From: an uncultured Bacteroides sp.
GTDB lineage: Bacteria; Bacteroidota; Bacteroidia; Bacteroidales; Bacteroidaceae
DNA: 64,000 bases
Direction of reading: 5' to 3'
Assembly (NCBI GenBank): GCA_958477465.1
Contig: CAUEFX010000005.1
Coordinates: 1-64,000 of the forward strand
The notes under the pieces are model-generated. The model made no database searches. It saw only the letters and a program-made list of their open reading frames with translations, and was not told the DNA's origin. The position numbers and the translations under genes are program-made. Of the stretch, positions 46,512 to 54,583 are shown piece after piece. Numbering within the stretch: the first letter of the stretch is position 1; each line of letters begins with the position of its first letter.

Positions 46512-46963
46512 ACCGTTTCCTCATTAGGTTCTTGGACCGATTCCCTTTCCCTGTCGCTCGGATCCGGCTCTATAAGTTTTAAACTGAATTTTGCAATACC
46601 TCGCATAAACTGGCTGAACTGGCTGCACGATACATAAATCGTCTTGTACACCACTCCAGGCTGATACATCGTTTCGATATCCAAGACTCCGGTAGCAAGC
46701 TCTTCACAGAAGTCATTGTATTTCTTCCGAAAATCTCCTTCATTCGTTGCCGTCAGGTTAAGTTGAAGAGTCAGATTTCTCGATTCAAGTTTCGGGTTTG
46801 CCACAATCATCTGCTTACCATGCTGCAAGCGACTTTGATTCTCAATAAAGGCCTTATTGGCAGGCGGAGTCATCAGCTCTGACAAGGACGCCTCATCGAG
46901 ACTGATGCCCCATTTCTCGTAAGCACAAGCTTTCGTGCCATTGATAAATAATTCGTTTTTCAT
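46508..46963 (-). CDS. Distal tail (Dit-like) protein
   Basis: This 151-residue protein contains NELFINGTKACAYEKWGISLDEASLSEL and LTLQLNLTATNEGDFRKKYNDFCEEL, then YKTIYVSCSQFSQFM and FSLKLIEPDP. This is the pattern of small distal tail proteins that open the tail tip: an N-terminal beta domain with repeated beta-alpha-beta elements. It overlaps its neighbours by 4 bases on both sides. Its place between the tape measure and hub genes agrees with the assignment. Confidence 0.65.
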   Translation of the reverse strand: MKNELFINGTKACAYEKWGISLDEASLSELMTPPANKAFIENQSRLQHGKQMIVANPKLESRNLTLQLNLTATNEGDFRKKYNDFCEELATGVLDIETMYQPGVVYKTIYVSCSQFSQFMRGIAKFSLKLIEPDPSDRERESVQEPNEETV

Positions 46964-47382
46964 AATATTACTACTGTTTCATCCTTATTAATTTCTACTT
47001 CACAATTCCCTACGTTCACCAATAGAATCACCGCATAATTCGACGCCTCGATTCTGGCTTTTCCACCATGCATCAAGATTACTTTATGTACCCTCGAATT
47101 ATCGGTAAATACCATTTCGGCCTCCGTATCGCCAATCACCGCTATATTTTCGGCATTGCACACCTTGATACTTCCGGCATCTACATACACTCCGTATCTT
47201 TCCACTTCCTTGCTCATTTCACGGAACATCCCTAACGGCGGAAAATTATTCTCTTCACAAAACTCTCGCCCCTGCGGAGTAAAAAACAGCCAAACAAGAT
47301 TTTTCCAATCACTTACACCTTCCGACTTACTACATGCTCCCAACCAAGCAGCCGACTCCATTATTTCACTCACTGTTTTCAT
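46960..47382 (-). CDS. Small tail-module protein of unknown function
   Basis: This 140-residue protein has an N-terminal helical part (about 1-60: SAAWLGACSKSEGVSDWKNLVWLFFTPQGREFCEENNFPP) and a C-terminal beta-rich part (about 65-140) of short hydrophobic strands like a single-stranded beta-helix. It overlaps the tape measure stop and the Dit-like start by 4 bases each, so it is certainly translated with them. It may be a tail-tip or assembly component. I do not recognise the family. Confidence 0.7.
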   Translation of the reverse strand: MKTVSEIMESAAWLGACSKSEGVSDWKNLVWLFFTPQGREFCEENNFPPLGMFREMSKEVERYGVYVDAGSIKVCNAENIAVIGDTEAEMVFTDNSRVHKVILMHGGKARIEASNYAVILLVNVGNCEVEINKDETVVIL

Positions 47383-50300
47383 AATCTACCTGTATTTTGT
47401 TCTATTCTATCCAGTTTTTCTCCAAATCCCAGCAATACTTTCGTATGCTTGGCTATATCCTCCAGATGCCCATTAGACATCACCGCCAGGTTCCTCATTT
47501 CCGATAAAAGAACATTCCCATCGGAAGCGGTGGTGCACAGCGACGACAGATTACCCAGTACCGTTGTCATCGAATTCTTAATCTCTTCGTTGGAAATCTG
47601 CAAAGCCGTAAACCGCCCGTTGAGTTCCGATCCCGTCTCTTGCGACATAGTCTCAAAGCCGCCTTTCGAAGCATCCGCCTGCGAAGTACCCTCTTCTTCT
47701 CCCCGCAGATATTCGTCCGCCCAGCTATATTTGCTATCCAAATCCTTAGTGATGGCTGCCGCATCTTTCTCAATCTGTTCACGCTCCCATGCCGAAATAA
47801 TTCCGTCTTTGTAGAAGTCCGCCAATTTTTTTCGCAATCTCTCCATTGGTTCAGAAGAGGTCGCTTTCAGCGATTCCATAATCATCTGTTTGATCATCTC
47901 TTTCACCAGATCTTTTGAAGATTTCGCCCGGTCATTGCCTGCCGACCATGCATCGGAATATGCCTGCGCAAAATCATCGATGGCAGATTTCAGGTCGCTA
48001 CCCATGATGGCATCAATCTGCTTCTCTTTATTTTGTCCGATCTGCTTATCAATCGCTTCAAGCTGTTCTTCCCACTCTTTGATGCGTCCGTCATCCGATT
48101 TCTTTTTATTCTTCTCTTCAATGATCTGGTTTTGAATCAGTACCTTTTGCTGGGCGAGCATTTCATTCTGCTGGTCGATCAAATTTGAAGCATCGGTCGA
48201 ATAGGCTTTGTCGATAGCGTCTCCAAGGTAACCATACGCCTTTTCGAGCGTTTCTACCTGCTCCTGCATTTCCTGTATACGTTTCTCATTCTTGGCATCG
48301 TGCATCTTGGCAAGAGAAGAAGAGAATGAAGATACCAGCCCGATAGCAGCACCTGCCGCAGCACCCCAAGGTCCGAAAGCCGCCCCGGCCTTTGCCCCAT
48401 CCATAGCTCCACCTACGGCATCCATAGCCACACCTATTCCCTCGGCTATTCCGGTCATCGTTTCATTGCCGAAAGCATCTCCGATGCCCGCCAATGAGTT
48501 CGACAGGAATTGTCCCGCCTGCATGGCACCATTAAGGCCTTGTTCTATTTCGGCAAGACCCTCCTGTACCGATTTTGCATCGGTACCAGCGGCAAAGGCT
48601 TTCTTGAAGCCATTCCCCATCTTATTGAAAGCAGCTTCACTGGCATCGGCTTGGTTGTTTACATTCTTAATACTATCTTCTATCGATTTAATTTTTCCAT
48701 CATTAAGCCCATCCGTATTCGATTTTTTCAGTTCTTTAAATGTAGTTTCGGTCATACCAAAGCTTTTGCCTATCTGAGGATTCCATTCACCTTTTTTGAT
48801 AAACTCCAGTGCTTTCTGTGCCTCATCCGCTATTTTTCGCATATCCTTAACAGAGCGATCACTCATGTCAGAGAACAGCTTACCAAAAGCACTCGTACTC
48901 TCGTTGGCTTTAGTATCCAATTCGGACAATGTTTTTTGCGTTTCTGCATCAATCATATCCTGTTCGCCTTTATTTTTCCCTTTCTTTTTCTCCTCAGCAA
49001 GATCAATGATGGCTTGTCGTTTTTGTTCATAATCTCCATAAACGGCAAGATACTCTTTCATGGACCGTTCTTCGGATTTGACAAATTCGATACGTTCTTT
49101 AGCCTGCTTTTGAAGTATATTCGTTTCACGATTTTCAAAAGAAGCCGTCTCAATATCAGACAACTTAATACCGTAAGCATCAAACTTTTGCGGTTTATAC
49201 TTAGGATTCTGCTTTGCTTTAATAGCCTCTTCCACATCAAAAATGGTTTTCGCATTCTCAATTTTCTGTTGCAACGTTTCTTCTTTTTCTCTTTCCAGTT
49301 CTTGCATTTCTTTATCATGATTGAACTCCATCTGGGCAAGAACTTTATCGACCCCATCATCCATTGCATCAATCTCTGATTGCCGGTTTTTATTCTCTAA
49401 TTCGATTTCCAGATTATGCCGACTCAACGATTGTTTCGTGATAAGATCTTCCAAACGTGTTTGCATCTCACGAAGCTGCCTGACTTTTTCTGCATAATCG
49501 ACCTCAGAGACATCCCCACCTAAACCTCTATATACTTGCTCTTTCGAAGACAGATCCTTTTTTGCTTTTTCTACATCTTTAGTCGTGGATTCTGGATTAT
49601 TCAAAACTGTTCGATATGTAGTTTTCGCTGTTTGCCAATCGGTCTTAGCACTATCTAAGGCTTGTCGATAATTGCTTTCTTGAGCTTTTTGATTTATTAG
49701 AGTCGCAAGTTTTTCCTGTTCTTGATGTATTTGCCTATCCAGCCCATCAAGCTCAAGTTCTAATCGCAAAGGAATTACGTATAGTGGATTTTCTTTTTGC
49801 TTTGCTTTTTCAGCAATCATTAAAGTATTGACCTTGTTGAATTCTTCTTTAAGGCCGTCAATATTTATTTCAGTTAAGGCAATTCTTTTATCAATAGGAA
49901 TTATATTTTCATCAATGCTCTTTTGCACAGAATTATATTGGTTAAGTTTTTCCTTCCACTGTTTTAAATCTTCCTCAGCTAATTCTAATTTATTATCTAT
50001 AAGTCCCCATCCGTATTCATTCTCTATTGCTGGTTTCAGTTCACCCAAATCCACCCAAGATATCGCTTCTCTTAACTTTTTAACATACAAAGTATATTTC
50101 TCCACATTCTGGATTATATTTTTATGATCAAATTCATCCTGTTCTTTTTTAAGAGCCTTTTGAGATTCAGCTGTATCCAATATTGCCAAGGTTTCAAGAT
50201 TATAAGCGGTGGTCAAAGCCGGAGAAGTTTCTTGTAATTCTTCATAAGCAATTATTTTGATATACACTGTTGCAGTTTCATCTTGAATAATACGCACAAG

Positions 50301-51464
50301 CTTTTCTATCTTTTGTTTGCGTTCATTTTGCTTCTTGTTAAATTCCTCCTGAGTATTATTAAATTTTTTCTGAGATCGTTCTGCTGCTGATGTATGGTCA
50401 GCTAAATTCCACATTGCAAGCCCAAGGCCAATAACGGCAGTTGTGGCAAGCACCATAGGATTAAGATTCATCGTAGCTGTTAATGTCGCAAAAGCTTTAC
50501 TTAATTTAGCTAAGACCAGACCCAATTGCATTTGTGTAGTAGCAAAAGATTGAGTCAATACCATATTTGCTATGCATGCTGCACGATAAACACCATAGGT
50601 TTCAATCAACGTAAGAATGATTTCACCTATTTGCTCATAATTATCTATCAAATATTGAATTCCATCGATCGAACTATCAATAAGCCCTTCTTGAGATTCT
50701 CCTATTTTATTAAGCATGATATTCCAGGAATCTTTCAGATTATCAATTTTTCCTGTTAGTGTATTGGATTGTTCATCCATCATATTATAAAATTGTCCAC
50801 CTTCAACCGTCAGATTTCCAATCACTTCTTGAACTTGAGGAAAACCGATTTGTCCTGCTACCACCATTTCATTAATCTTTTCAGTAGAAACTCCGTACAT
50901 ATCTGCAAGACCTTGGACCATTGGGATACCTAAACTGGAAAACTGCTCAAGATCGTTGGTATAAAGACTACCTTGCGACATAACAGTTCCATACAAGGAA
51001 GTCAAACGTTCAAGTGGAATCCCCAAGCCCGAAGCAATATTACCCAATTGAATAAGTATCCCATTCACATCTTCCACCTGCATACCATAAGTCAAAAGCT
51101 GTTTGGCCCCGGTTGCTAATTCTGTAACAGAAAATGGAGATTTTGTTGCAGTTTCCATAACTTGAGACATTAATTTGTTTGCCTCTACTTTATTGCCCAA
51201 AAAAGAAGAAAAAGAGGTCTCGAGTTGTTGAAACTCACTCCGTACTTTCACTATCTCACCTACAAAATCTTTTAATAACTTGGTTCCATCAATTGATTTC
51301 CAAATCTTACCAAATGAAAAAGAAAGTTTATCATTTACCATCATTACCTCTTTCCCTTCTTTTTGATATTCAGAAAATGTGTTTTGAATCACAACACGCA
51401 TCTGCTCCACTTGATCAATAAAAACGGTATTATTACCCGCAAGATCAAAATCTAATTCTGCCAT
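47379..51464 (-). CDS. Phage tail tape measure protein
   Basis: This 1361-residue protein has an N-terminal tape-measure domain (about 60-270: ETSFSSFLGNKVEANKLMSQVMETATKSPFSVTELATGAKQLLTYG). Hydrophobic segments lie at about 275-350, and long charged helical stretches, probably coiled coil, span about 365-990. A Gly/Ala-rich hydrophobic segment follows at about 995-1060 (GPWGAAAGAAIGL), then more helices. It sets tail length and is threaded through the tube. By the usual rule of about 0.15 nm per residue the tail would be near 200 nm. A -7 element at 51491-51498 gives it its own promoter. Confidence 0.92.
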   Translation of the reverse strand: MAELDFDLAGNNTVFIDQVEQMRVVIQNTFSEYQKEGKEVMMVNDKLSFSFGKIWKSIDGTKLLKDFVGEIVKVRSEFQQLETSFSSFLGNKVEANKLMSQVMETATKSPFSVTELATGAKQLLTYGMQVEDVNGILIQLGNIASGLGIPLERLTSLYGTVMSQGSLYTNDLEQFSSLGIPMVQGLADMYGVSTEKINEMVVAGQIGFPQVQEVIGNLTVEGGQFYNMMDEQSNTLTGKIDNLKDSWNIMLNKIGESQEGLIDSSIDGIQYLIDNYEQIGEIILTLIETYGVYRAACIANMVLTQSFATTQMQLGLVLAKLSKAFATLTATMNLNPMVLATTAVIGLGLAMWNLADHTSAAERSQKKFNNTQEEFNKKQNERKQKIEKLVRIIQDETATVYIKIIAYEELQETSPALTTAYNLETLAILDTAESQKALKKEQDEFDHKNIIQNVEKYTLYVKKLREAISWVDLGELKPAIENEYGWGLIDNKLELAEEDLKQWKEKLNQYNSVQKSIDENIIPIDKRIALTEINIDGLKEEFNKVNTLMIAEKAKQKENPLYVIPLRLELELDGLDRQIHQEQEKLATLINQKAQESNYRQALDSAKTDWQTAKTTYRTVLNNPESTTKDVEKAKKDLSSKEQVYRGLGGDVSEVDYAEKVRQLREMQTRLEDLITKQSLSRHNLEIELENKNRQSEIDAMDDGVDKVLAQMEFNHDKEMQELEREKEETLQQKIENAKTIFDVEEAIKAKQNPKYKPQKFDAYGIKLSDIETASFENRETNILQKQAKERIEFVKSEERSMKEYLAVYGDYEQKRQAIIDLAEEKKKGKNKGEQDMIDAETQKTLSELDTKANESTSAFGKLFSDMSDRSVKDMRKIADEAQKALEFIKKGEWNPQIGKSFGMTETTFKELKKSNTDGLNDGKIKSIEDSIKNVNNQADASEAAFNKMGNGFKKAFAAGTDAKSVQEGLAEIEQGLNGAMQAGQFLSNSLAGIGDAFGNETMTGIAEGIGVAMDAVGGAMDGAKAGAAFGPWGAAAGAAIGLVSSFSSSLAKMHDAKNEKRIQEMQEQVETLEKAYGYLGDAIDKAYSTDASNLIDQQNEMLAQQKVLIQNQIIEEKNKKKSDDGRIKEWEEQLEAIDKQIGQNKEKQIDAIMGSDLKSAIDDFAQAYSDAWSAGNDRAKSSKDLVKEMIKQMIMESLKATSSEPMERLRKKLADFYKDGIISAWEREQIEKDAAAITKDLDSKYSWADEYLRGEEEGTSQADASKGGFETMSQETGSELNGRFTALQISNEEIKNSMTTVLGNLSSLCTTASDGNVLLSEMRNLAVMSNGHLEDIAKHTKVLLGFGEKLDRIEQNTGRL

Positions 51465-51490
51465 ATTCTTTTTCTTTAATTAATAATAAG

Positions 51491-51498
51491 CAAAAGTA
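51491..51498 (-). promoter_or_regulatory. Bacteroides-type -7 element upstream of the tape measure gene
   Basis: The minus strand reads TACTTTTG, matching TAnnTTTG, 27 bases before the tape measure start. No clear -33 element is present. It would drive the long run from tape measure to lysis genes. Confidence 0.5.
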
Positions 51499-51569
51499 TC
51501 GGGTATTTACTCAAACAGATAAATTATACAACATAGATGCTTGACAATAGCAGAATGGTCACGAAATAT

Positions 51570-51600
51570 TTTGAGGGCAGTATTATTTGATGTAATTTTG
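51570..51600 (+). promoter_or_regulatory. Promoter of the plus-strand lipoprotein gene
   Basis: TTTG at 51570-51573 and TAATTTTG at 51593-51600 are spaced by 19 bases, a full match to the Bacteroides housekeeping promoter. The start codon lies only 18 bases downstream, so the leader is very short. Confidence 0.65.
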
Positions 51601-51617
51601 GACAAAACTTATAAGTT

Positions 51618-52211
51618 ATGAAAAAAGTCATATTATTATTTGCATTATTACCTATTCTTATAGTCAGTTGTGAACAGACGAAAGAAGCTAAGGCTGAAAA
51701 AATCATTAAAAAGTACTTGAAACAAACAATGGATGATTATGGTAGTTACACGCCAATGAGTTATTCTGAATTAATTATAACTATGACAAAATGGAAACTC
51801 CCTATAGAGTTAAAACCTGAATTAACAGAATTAATAGAGATTGCTAAGAGAATAAACCAACAATTTGGATATAAAATCGAGCTTACGCAAAATGCTGATT
51901 ATTATATAGAAAGAATAAATGCAAATCATATTATAGACGAAATAAATAAATATACTGAAGAAAAATATAAAAAGCACACAACCGAAGAGTTTAGGAATAA
52001 ATTATATGAAGAAAAAAAAATATGGCTCGAATTCAAACATTATCAAAACATCATATATGCTTCTAAAAAAAACTTCCAACCGGAGTTCATAGGATGGAAA
52101 ATGACACACAAATTCAGAGCAAAAAACAGAATGGGAGGAACTGAGTTAAATGAAATAGAATTTCAATTCGATAAAGACATCACTAAAGTTATAAAAGTCA
52201 GAAAACTTTAA
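51618..52211 (+). CDS. Lipoprotein encoded against the tail genes (moron-like)
   Basis: This 197-residue protein has a lipoprotein signal (MKKVILLFALLPILIVSC, Cys18). The rest is mostly helical and rich in Lys, Glu, Asn and Ile, with no recognised domain. The gene is markedly AT-rich compared with the tail genes. It has its own promoter, lies on the opposite strand, and separates the chaperone candidate from the tape measure, which are normally adjacent. These are the marks of a moron gene expressed from a resident phage element. An immunity, receptor-shielding or exclusion role is inferred. Confidence 0.75.
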   Translation: MKKVILLFALLPILIVSCEQTKEAKAEKIIKKYLKQTMDDYGSYTPMSYSELIITMTKWKLPIELKPELTELIEIAKRINQQFGYKIELTQNADYYIERINANHIIDEINKYTEEKYKKHTTEEFRNKLYEEKKIWLEFKHYQNIIYASKKNFQPEFIGWKMTHKFRAKNRMGGTELNEIEFQFDKDITKVIKVRKL

Positions 52212-52301
52212 TAGCTACAACTACCAATCAATATGCAGTCATAAAAAGAGATTCATTTATTATATTAGTATATTACTGGCTACATGCAAAGAAAAAAGTA
52301 A

Positions 52302-52498
52302 ATGAACTTAATAAGAGAAAGTAAAGAGACACAAGCTTTATTGTATAATATAAGGAAAAGTAAAAGAGTTAATAAAACTATCATTGATAAGGCAAGAAGT
52401 TTAGATGCAGCAATGTAATGTATATTTACGATACCGATACAGCCCGAATTGCTGAAATCCACCACGTACTTTGGGTAATAGGAAATAATACAAACTGA
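52302..52498 (+). CDS. Two tiny overlapping frames (38 and 26 codons), doubtful
   Basis: A frame at 52302-52418 encodes MNLIRESKETQALLYNIRKS and 18 further residues. Its stop overlaps the start of a second frame (52418-52498, MYIYDTDTARIAEIHHVLWV onward) as TAATG. The tight stop-start overlap resembles translational coupling, and both end just before the bidirectional terminator at 52502-52534. They may be the remains of one broken gene. No homologue is recognised, so support is weak. Confidence 0.25.
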
Positions 52499-52501
52499 AA
52501 A

Positions 52502-52534
52502 AACAGCGCATTCTCAATTTAGGGATGCGCTGTT
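52502..52534. terminator. Bidirectional terminator between tail-chaperone gene and lipoprotein
   Basis: Ten-base perfect arms (52502-52511 and 52525-52534) are flanked by an A run on the left and a T run on the right, so the hairpin works in both directions. The stop codon of the minus-strand gene lies within the T run. It separates the tail tube/chaperone unit from the tape measure unit. Confidence 0.8.
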
Positions 52535-52537
52535 TTT

Positions 52538-53248
52538 TTATCCGTCATAATCGTTTATCATCTTCCTCACCAAATCCTTATTATCCGGATCATCCGCATT
52601 GACCACCGTTCCTCCCCCCTTGCCGAACTGTCTCCGTTCTTCATCGGTGAGGTATACCGTAGTAATAGCATCAGCAAAAAGCATATTCAGATTCACATAG
52701 CTGATGCCCCAAAGAACATAATCCATCGTCCAGCCATAACGCTGACAGGCAAAATCGATCAATAGCCCATAGACGCTTTTTCCACCAAAGGTAAGGCTGT
52801 TGCCCTCTCCTTTGATTTTACCAATACGCGCTTTCTCTTCCCGATCTATATCAATACCGAAATACTTGATGAATTCTTCGGTTTTATCACTCGAAAAAAT
52901 GACGGACAAAAGAGTGGCAAGATCTTCCATCGAGGCGCTTTCCTTAAAAAGAGCGGCACGCTGATATACTTTCTCCGCATTCAAAAGACTCTTTCTATCG
53001 GAAAATGTAGAATAAGAGATGATGCGGCACACAATATCCGGATATTCACGGCATACCCTCATGGTCTCTGCCAAAGGATTGAGAGCCAATAGACCGGCAT
53101 TGACATCCAAGTCAAGATATAGCTTTTTCAATATCTGGTTTTTCCCCAGTGTGGGAGGATAAATAGAAAATTCTTTCTTGCCGATTTTGAAGCGAACCGG
53201 GGTTTCGGTGAGCGCATCCGAAACGTTGATTTCAATTTGTTTGTCCAT
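52538..53248 (-). CDS. Tail assembly chaperone candidate
   Basis: This 236-residue soluble protein is mostly helical after a beta N-terminus (RFKIGKKEFSIYPPTLGKNQILKKLYLDLD). The middle (LATLLSVIFSSDKTEEFIKYFGIDIDREE) and C-terminal part (FACQRYGWTMDYVLWGISYVNLNMLFADAITTVYL) resemble chaperones that bind the tape measure. It lies between tail tube and tape measure genes, the standard place. A single frame covers the whole protein, so no programmed frameshift is needed. The call rests mainly on position. Confidence 0.55.
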   Translation of the reverse strand: MDKQIEINVSDALTETPVRFKIGKKEFSIYPPTLGKNQILKKLYLDLDVNAGLLALNPLAETMRVCREYPDIVCRIISYSTFSDRKSLLNAEKVYQRAALFKESASMEDLATLLSVIFSSDKTEEFIKYFGIDIDREEKARIGKIKGEGNSLTFGGKSVYGLLIDFACQRYGWTMDYVLWGISYVNLNMLFADAITTVYLTDEERRQFGKGGGTVVNADDPDNKDLVRKMINDYDG

Positions 53249-53312
53249 ACAATAATCATGATAAAAAATAAGAGCGCTTTTCAGGACGCTCTTAACTAAC
53301 TAATTAACCTAC

Positions 53313-53795
53313 TTACTTACCAGCTTCGGGAGCAATAGGATCTTGAGCCATTTCTTTGACATAAGGTTTTACCTGCGCGCCATCTGCCGGTTTCAACACA
53401 TCTACTGTGTATTTCCACTTCTTGCCTTCGGCCGCATCGAAAGTCTCTTCCAGAGATACGATGGAACGGTCGATCTGAATGCCTTCACATTCCGGATCTT
53501 CCGGAGTAAGACGGAATGCATACTCTCCTTCGATAACACCATCCAAATCTGTGATCGGTTTGGTACGACCTTTGGCAGCACGAATTTCGAACTCAAAAGC
53601 AAAAGTACTCTTTGCATACTTCACAGCTTCTACTTCGCCACCTTCTACTTTGGCTTCTTTCTTCTCGCCTTTGGTAGGTGTCAACTTGGTTGAGCCTTCA
53701 ACAGGATCGTATCCGATTGATTTCCATTCGAGTGCTTCCACACCTTTACATTCAGCAAATTCAATTGTGGGTTTTCCCCATGATAACTGTGCCAT
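53313..53795 (-). CDS. Phage tail tube (major tail) protein
   Basis: This 160-residue protein is beta-rich, begins MAQLSWGKPTIEFAECKG, and has strands such as KSTFAFEFEIRAAKGR and EYAFRLTPEDPECEGIQIDRS. Size, composition and position at the head of the tail genes agree with a tube-forming protein. It has no transmembrane or signal segment. A -7 element lies at 53869-53876. The next gene follows after 64 bases. No sheath protein gene accompanies it, which argues for a non-contractile tail. Confidence 0.75.
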   Translation of the reverse strand: MAQLSWGKPTIEFAECKGVEALEWKSIGYDPVEGSTKLTPTKGEKKEAKVEGGEVEAVKYAKSTFAFEFEIRAAKGRTKPITDLDGVIEGEYAFRLTPEDPECEGIQIDRSIVSLEETFDAAEGKKWKYTVDVLKPADGAQVKPYVKEMAQDPIAPEAGK

Positions 53796-53868
53796 AAAAT
53801 TAAATTGTTTAATAAATTAATACATTAAAAACGCGCATTTTTGTTTCTATATCGTAACGTTCACGATG

Positions 53869-53876
53869 CAAATGTA
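53869..53876 (-). promoter_or_regulatory. Bacteroides-type -7 element upstream of the tail tube gene
   Basis: The minus strand reads TACATTTG, matching TAnnTTTG, 74 bases before the tail tube start. No convincing -33 element is visible, so an activator may be needed. Confidence 0.5.
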
Positions 53877-53991
53877 GAAGCAAAACAGATAGAAATAAAA
53901 TATTTGAAAGCCATTGCCATGACATTCGGACTAAGGTCATGATGTTGCTGAAAATACCCTTCAAAACATCCTTCTGCTACTTCAAAATATT

Positions 53992-54423
53992 CTATAATCC
54001 GCTTGCCAAACCGCTACTTTCAAGTTTTTCCTTAATATATAGATAACTATCATTAATATCTTCGCGAAAGCTTTTATAGGTTTTATAATTTGCATACAGT
54101 TTATCACATTGGTTTGATAAAAGACTTTTGGCAGTAAGTTCGAGGGTCTTGTTCATAATCACTCTCAAATTTTTCTTCATCTTTCTATTTTTATTCGTCA
54201 GTTTCTCAGGAGAATAAAGGTATAAAACGATGAATAGGAACTGGTCTCGAAGCATTACACTCAATTCTTCTTTGTGTATTTTTTTGCTTTCACAAAACCA
54301 ATGGTAGATATTAGGAATAAGCCTCATATCCGTAAGCTTAGGAGTTGCCAATACCAAGAAAACTTTGGATAAGCTATCCATCCGGTTTTGATAATCCTCC
54401 ATTTTACCAATTTCTTCAAACAT
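53992..54423 (-). CDS. Possible regulator of the tail island
   Basis: This 143-residue helical protein is called from the ATG at 54423. A longer frame to 54489 would overlap the preceding small gene. The C-terminal half (MKKNLRVIMNKTLELTAKSLLSNQCDKLYANYKTYKSFREDINDSYLYI) could hold a helix-turn-helix-like segment around SKSLLSNQ-type residues. It is the first sizeable gene of the island and has its own upstream partner. A transcription activator of the tail genes is my inference from position. No family is recognised with confidence. Confidence 0.5.
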   Translation of the reverse strand: MFEEIGKMEDYQNRMDSLSKVFLVLATPKLTDMRLIPNIYHWFCESKKIHKEELSVMLRDQFLFIVLYLYSPEKLTNKNRKMKKNLRVIMNKTLELTAKSLLSNQCDKLYANYKTYKSFREDINDSYLYIKEKLESSGLASGL

Positions 54424-54583
54424 AGCATTCGTTTTTAATTTGATTGGTGCTATTGCCTTTCGCCCATAATAAAGCAGAGTAAATAGCATTGTAATAAAGC
54501 CTGATTTCTTCTACAGTAATCAGAAAGCTAACGCGATATGCCGCATTTCGTGCTACTTTCAACAAATCTTCACTGTCTTTCAT
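54416..54583 (-). CDS. 55-residue small protein, translationally coupled
   Basis: The minus strand from the ATG at 54581-54583 encodes MKDSEDLLKVARNAAYRVSF and 35 more residues, stopping at 54416-54418. The stop overlaps the start of the 143-residue gene as ATGTTTGA, which indicates translational coupling. It looks like a small helical protein without a signal. It may be an independent small partner, or the N-terminal part of one gene split by a frameshift. Function is unknown. Confidence 0.55.
   Translation of the reverse strand: MKDSEDLLKVARNAAYRVSFLITVEEIRLYYNAIYSALLWAKGNSTNQIKNECYV

Noticed and set aside
48510..49379. 289-codon plus-strand frame opposite the tape measure gene
   Set aside because: The Phe/Ile-rich translation is what the complement of a Lys/Glu-rich coiled coil gives. 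No promoter or domain supports it.
31502..54583. Complete, inducible prophage
   Set aside because: No integrase, repressor, terminase, portal, capsid or replication genes and no flanking direct repeats were found in the window. The tail-only reading fits better, although missing genes elsewhere cannot be excluded.
31502..54583. Contractile injection system (R-type tailocin or type VI-like)
   Set aside because: No sheath protein, baseplate wedge, gp25-like protein or AAA+ ATPase is encoded. The gene order is that of a siphovirus-type tail.
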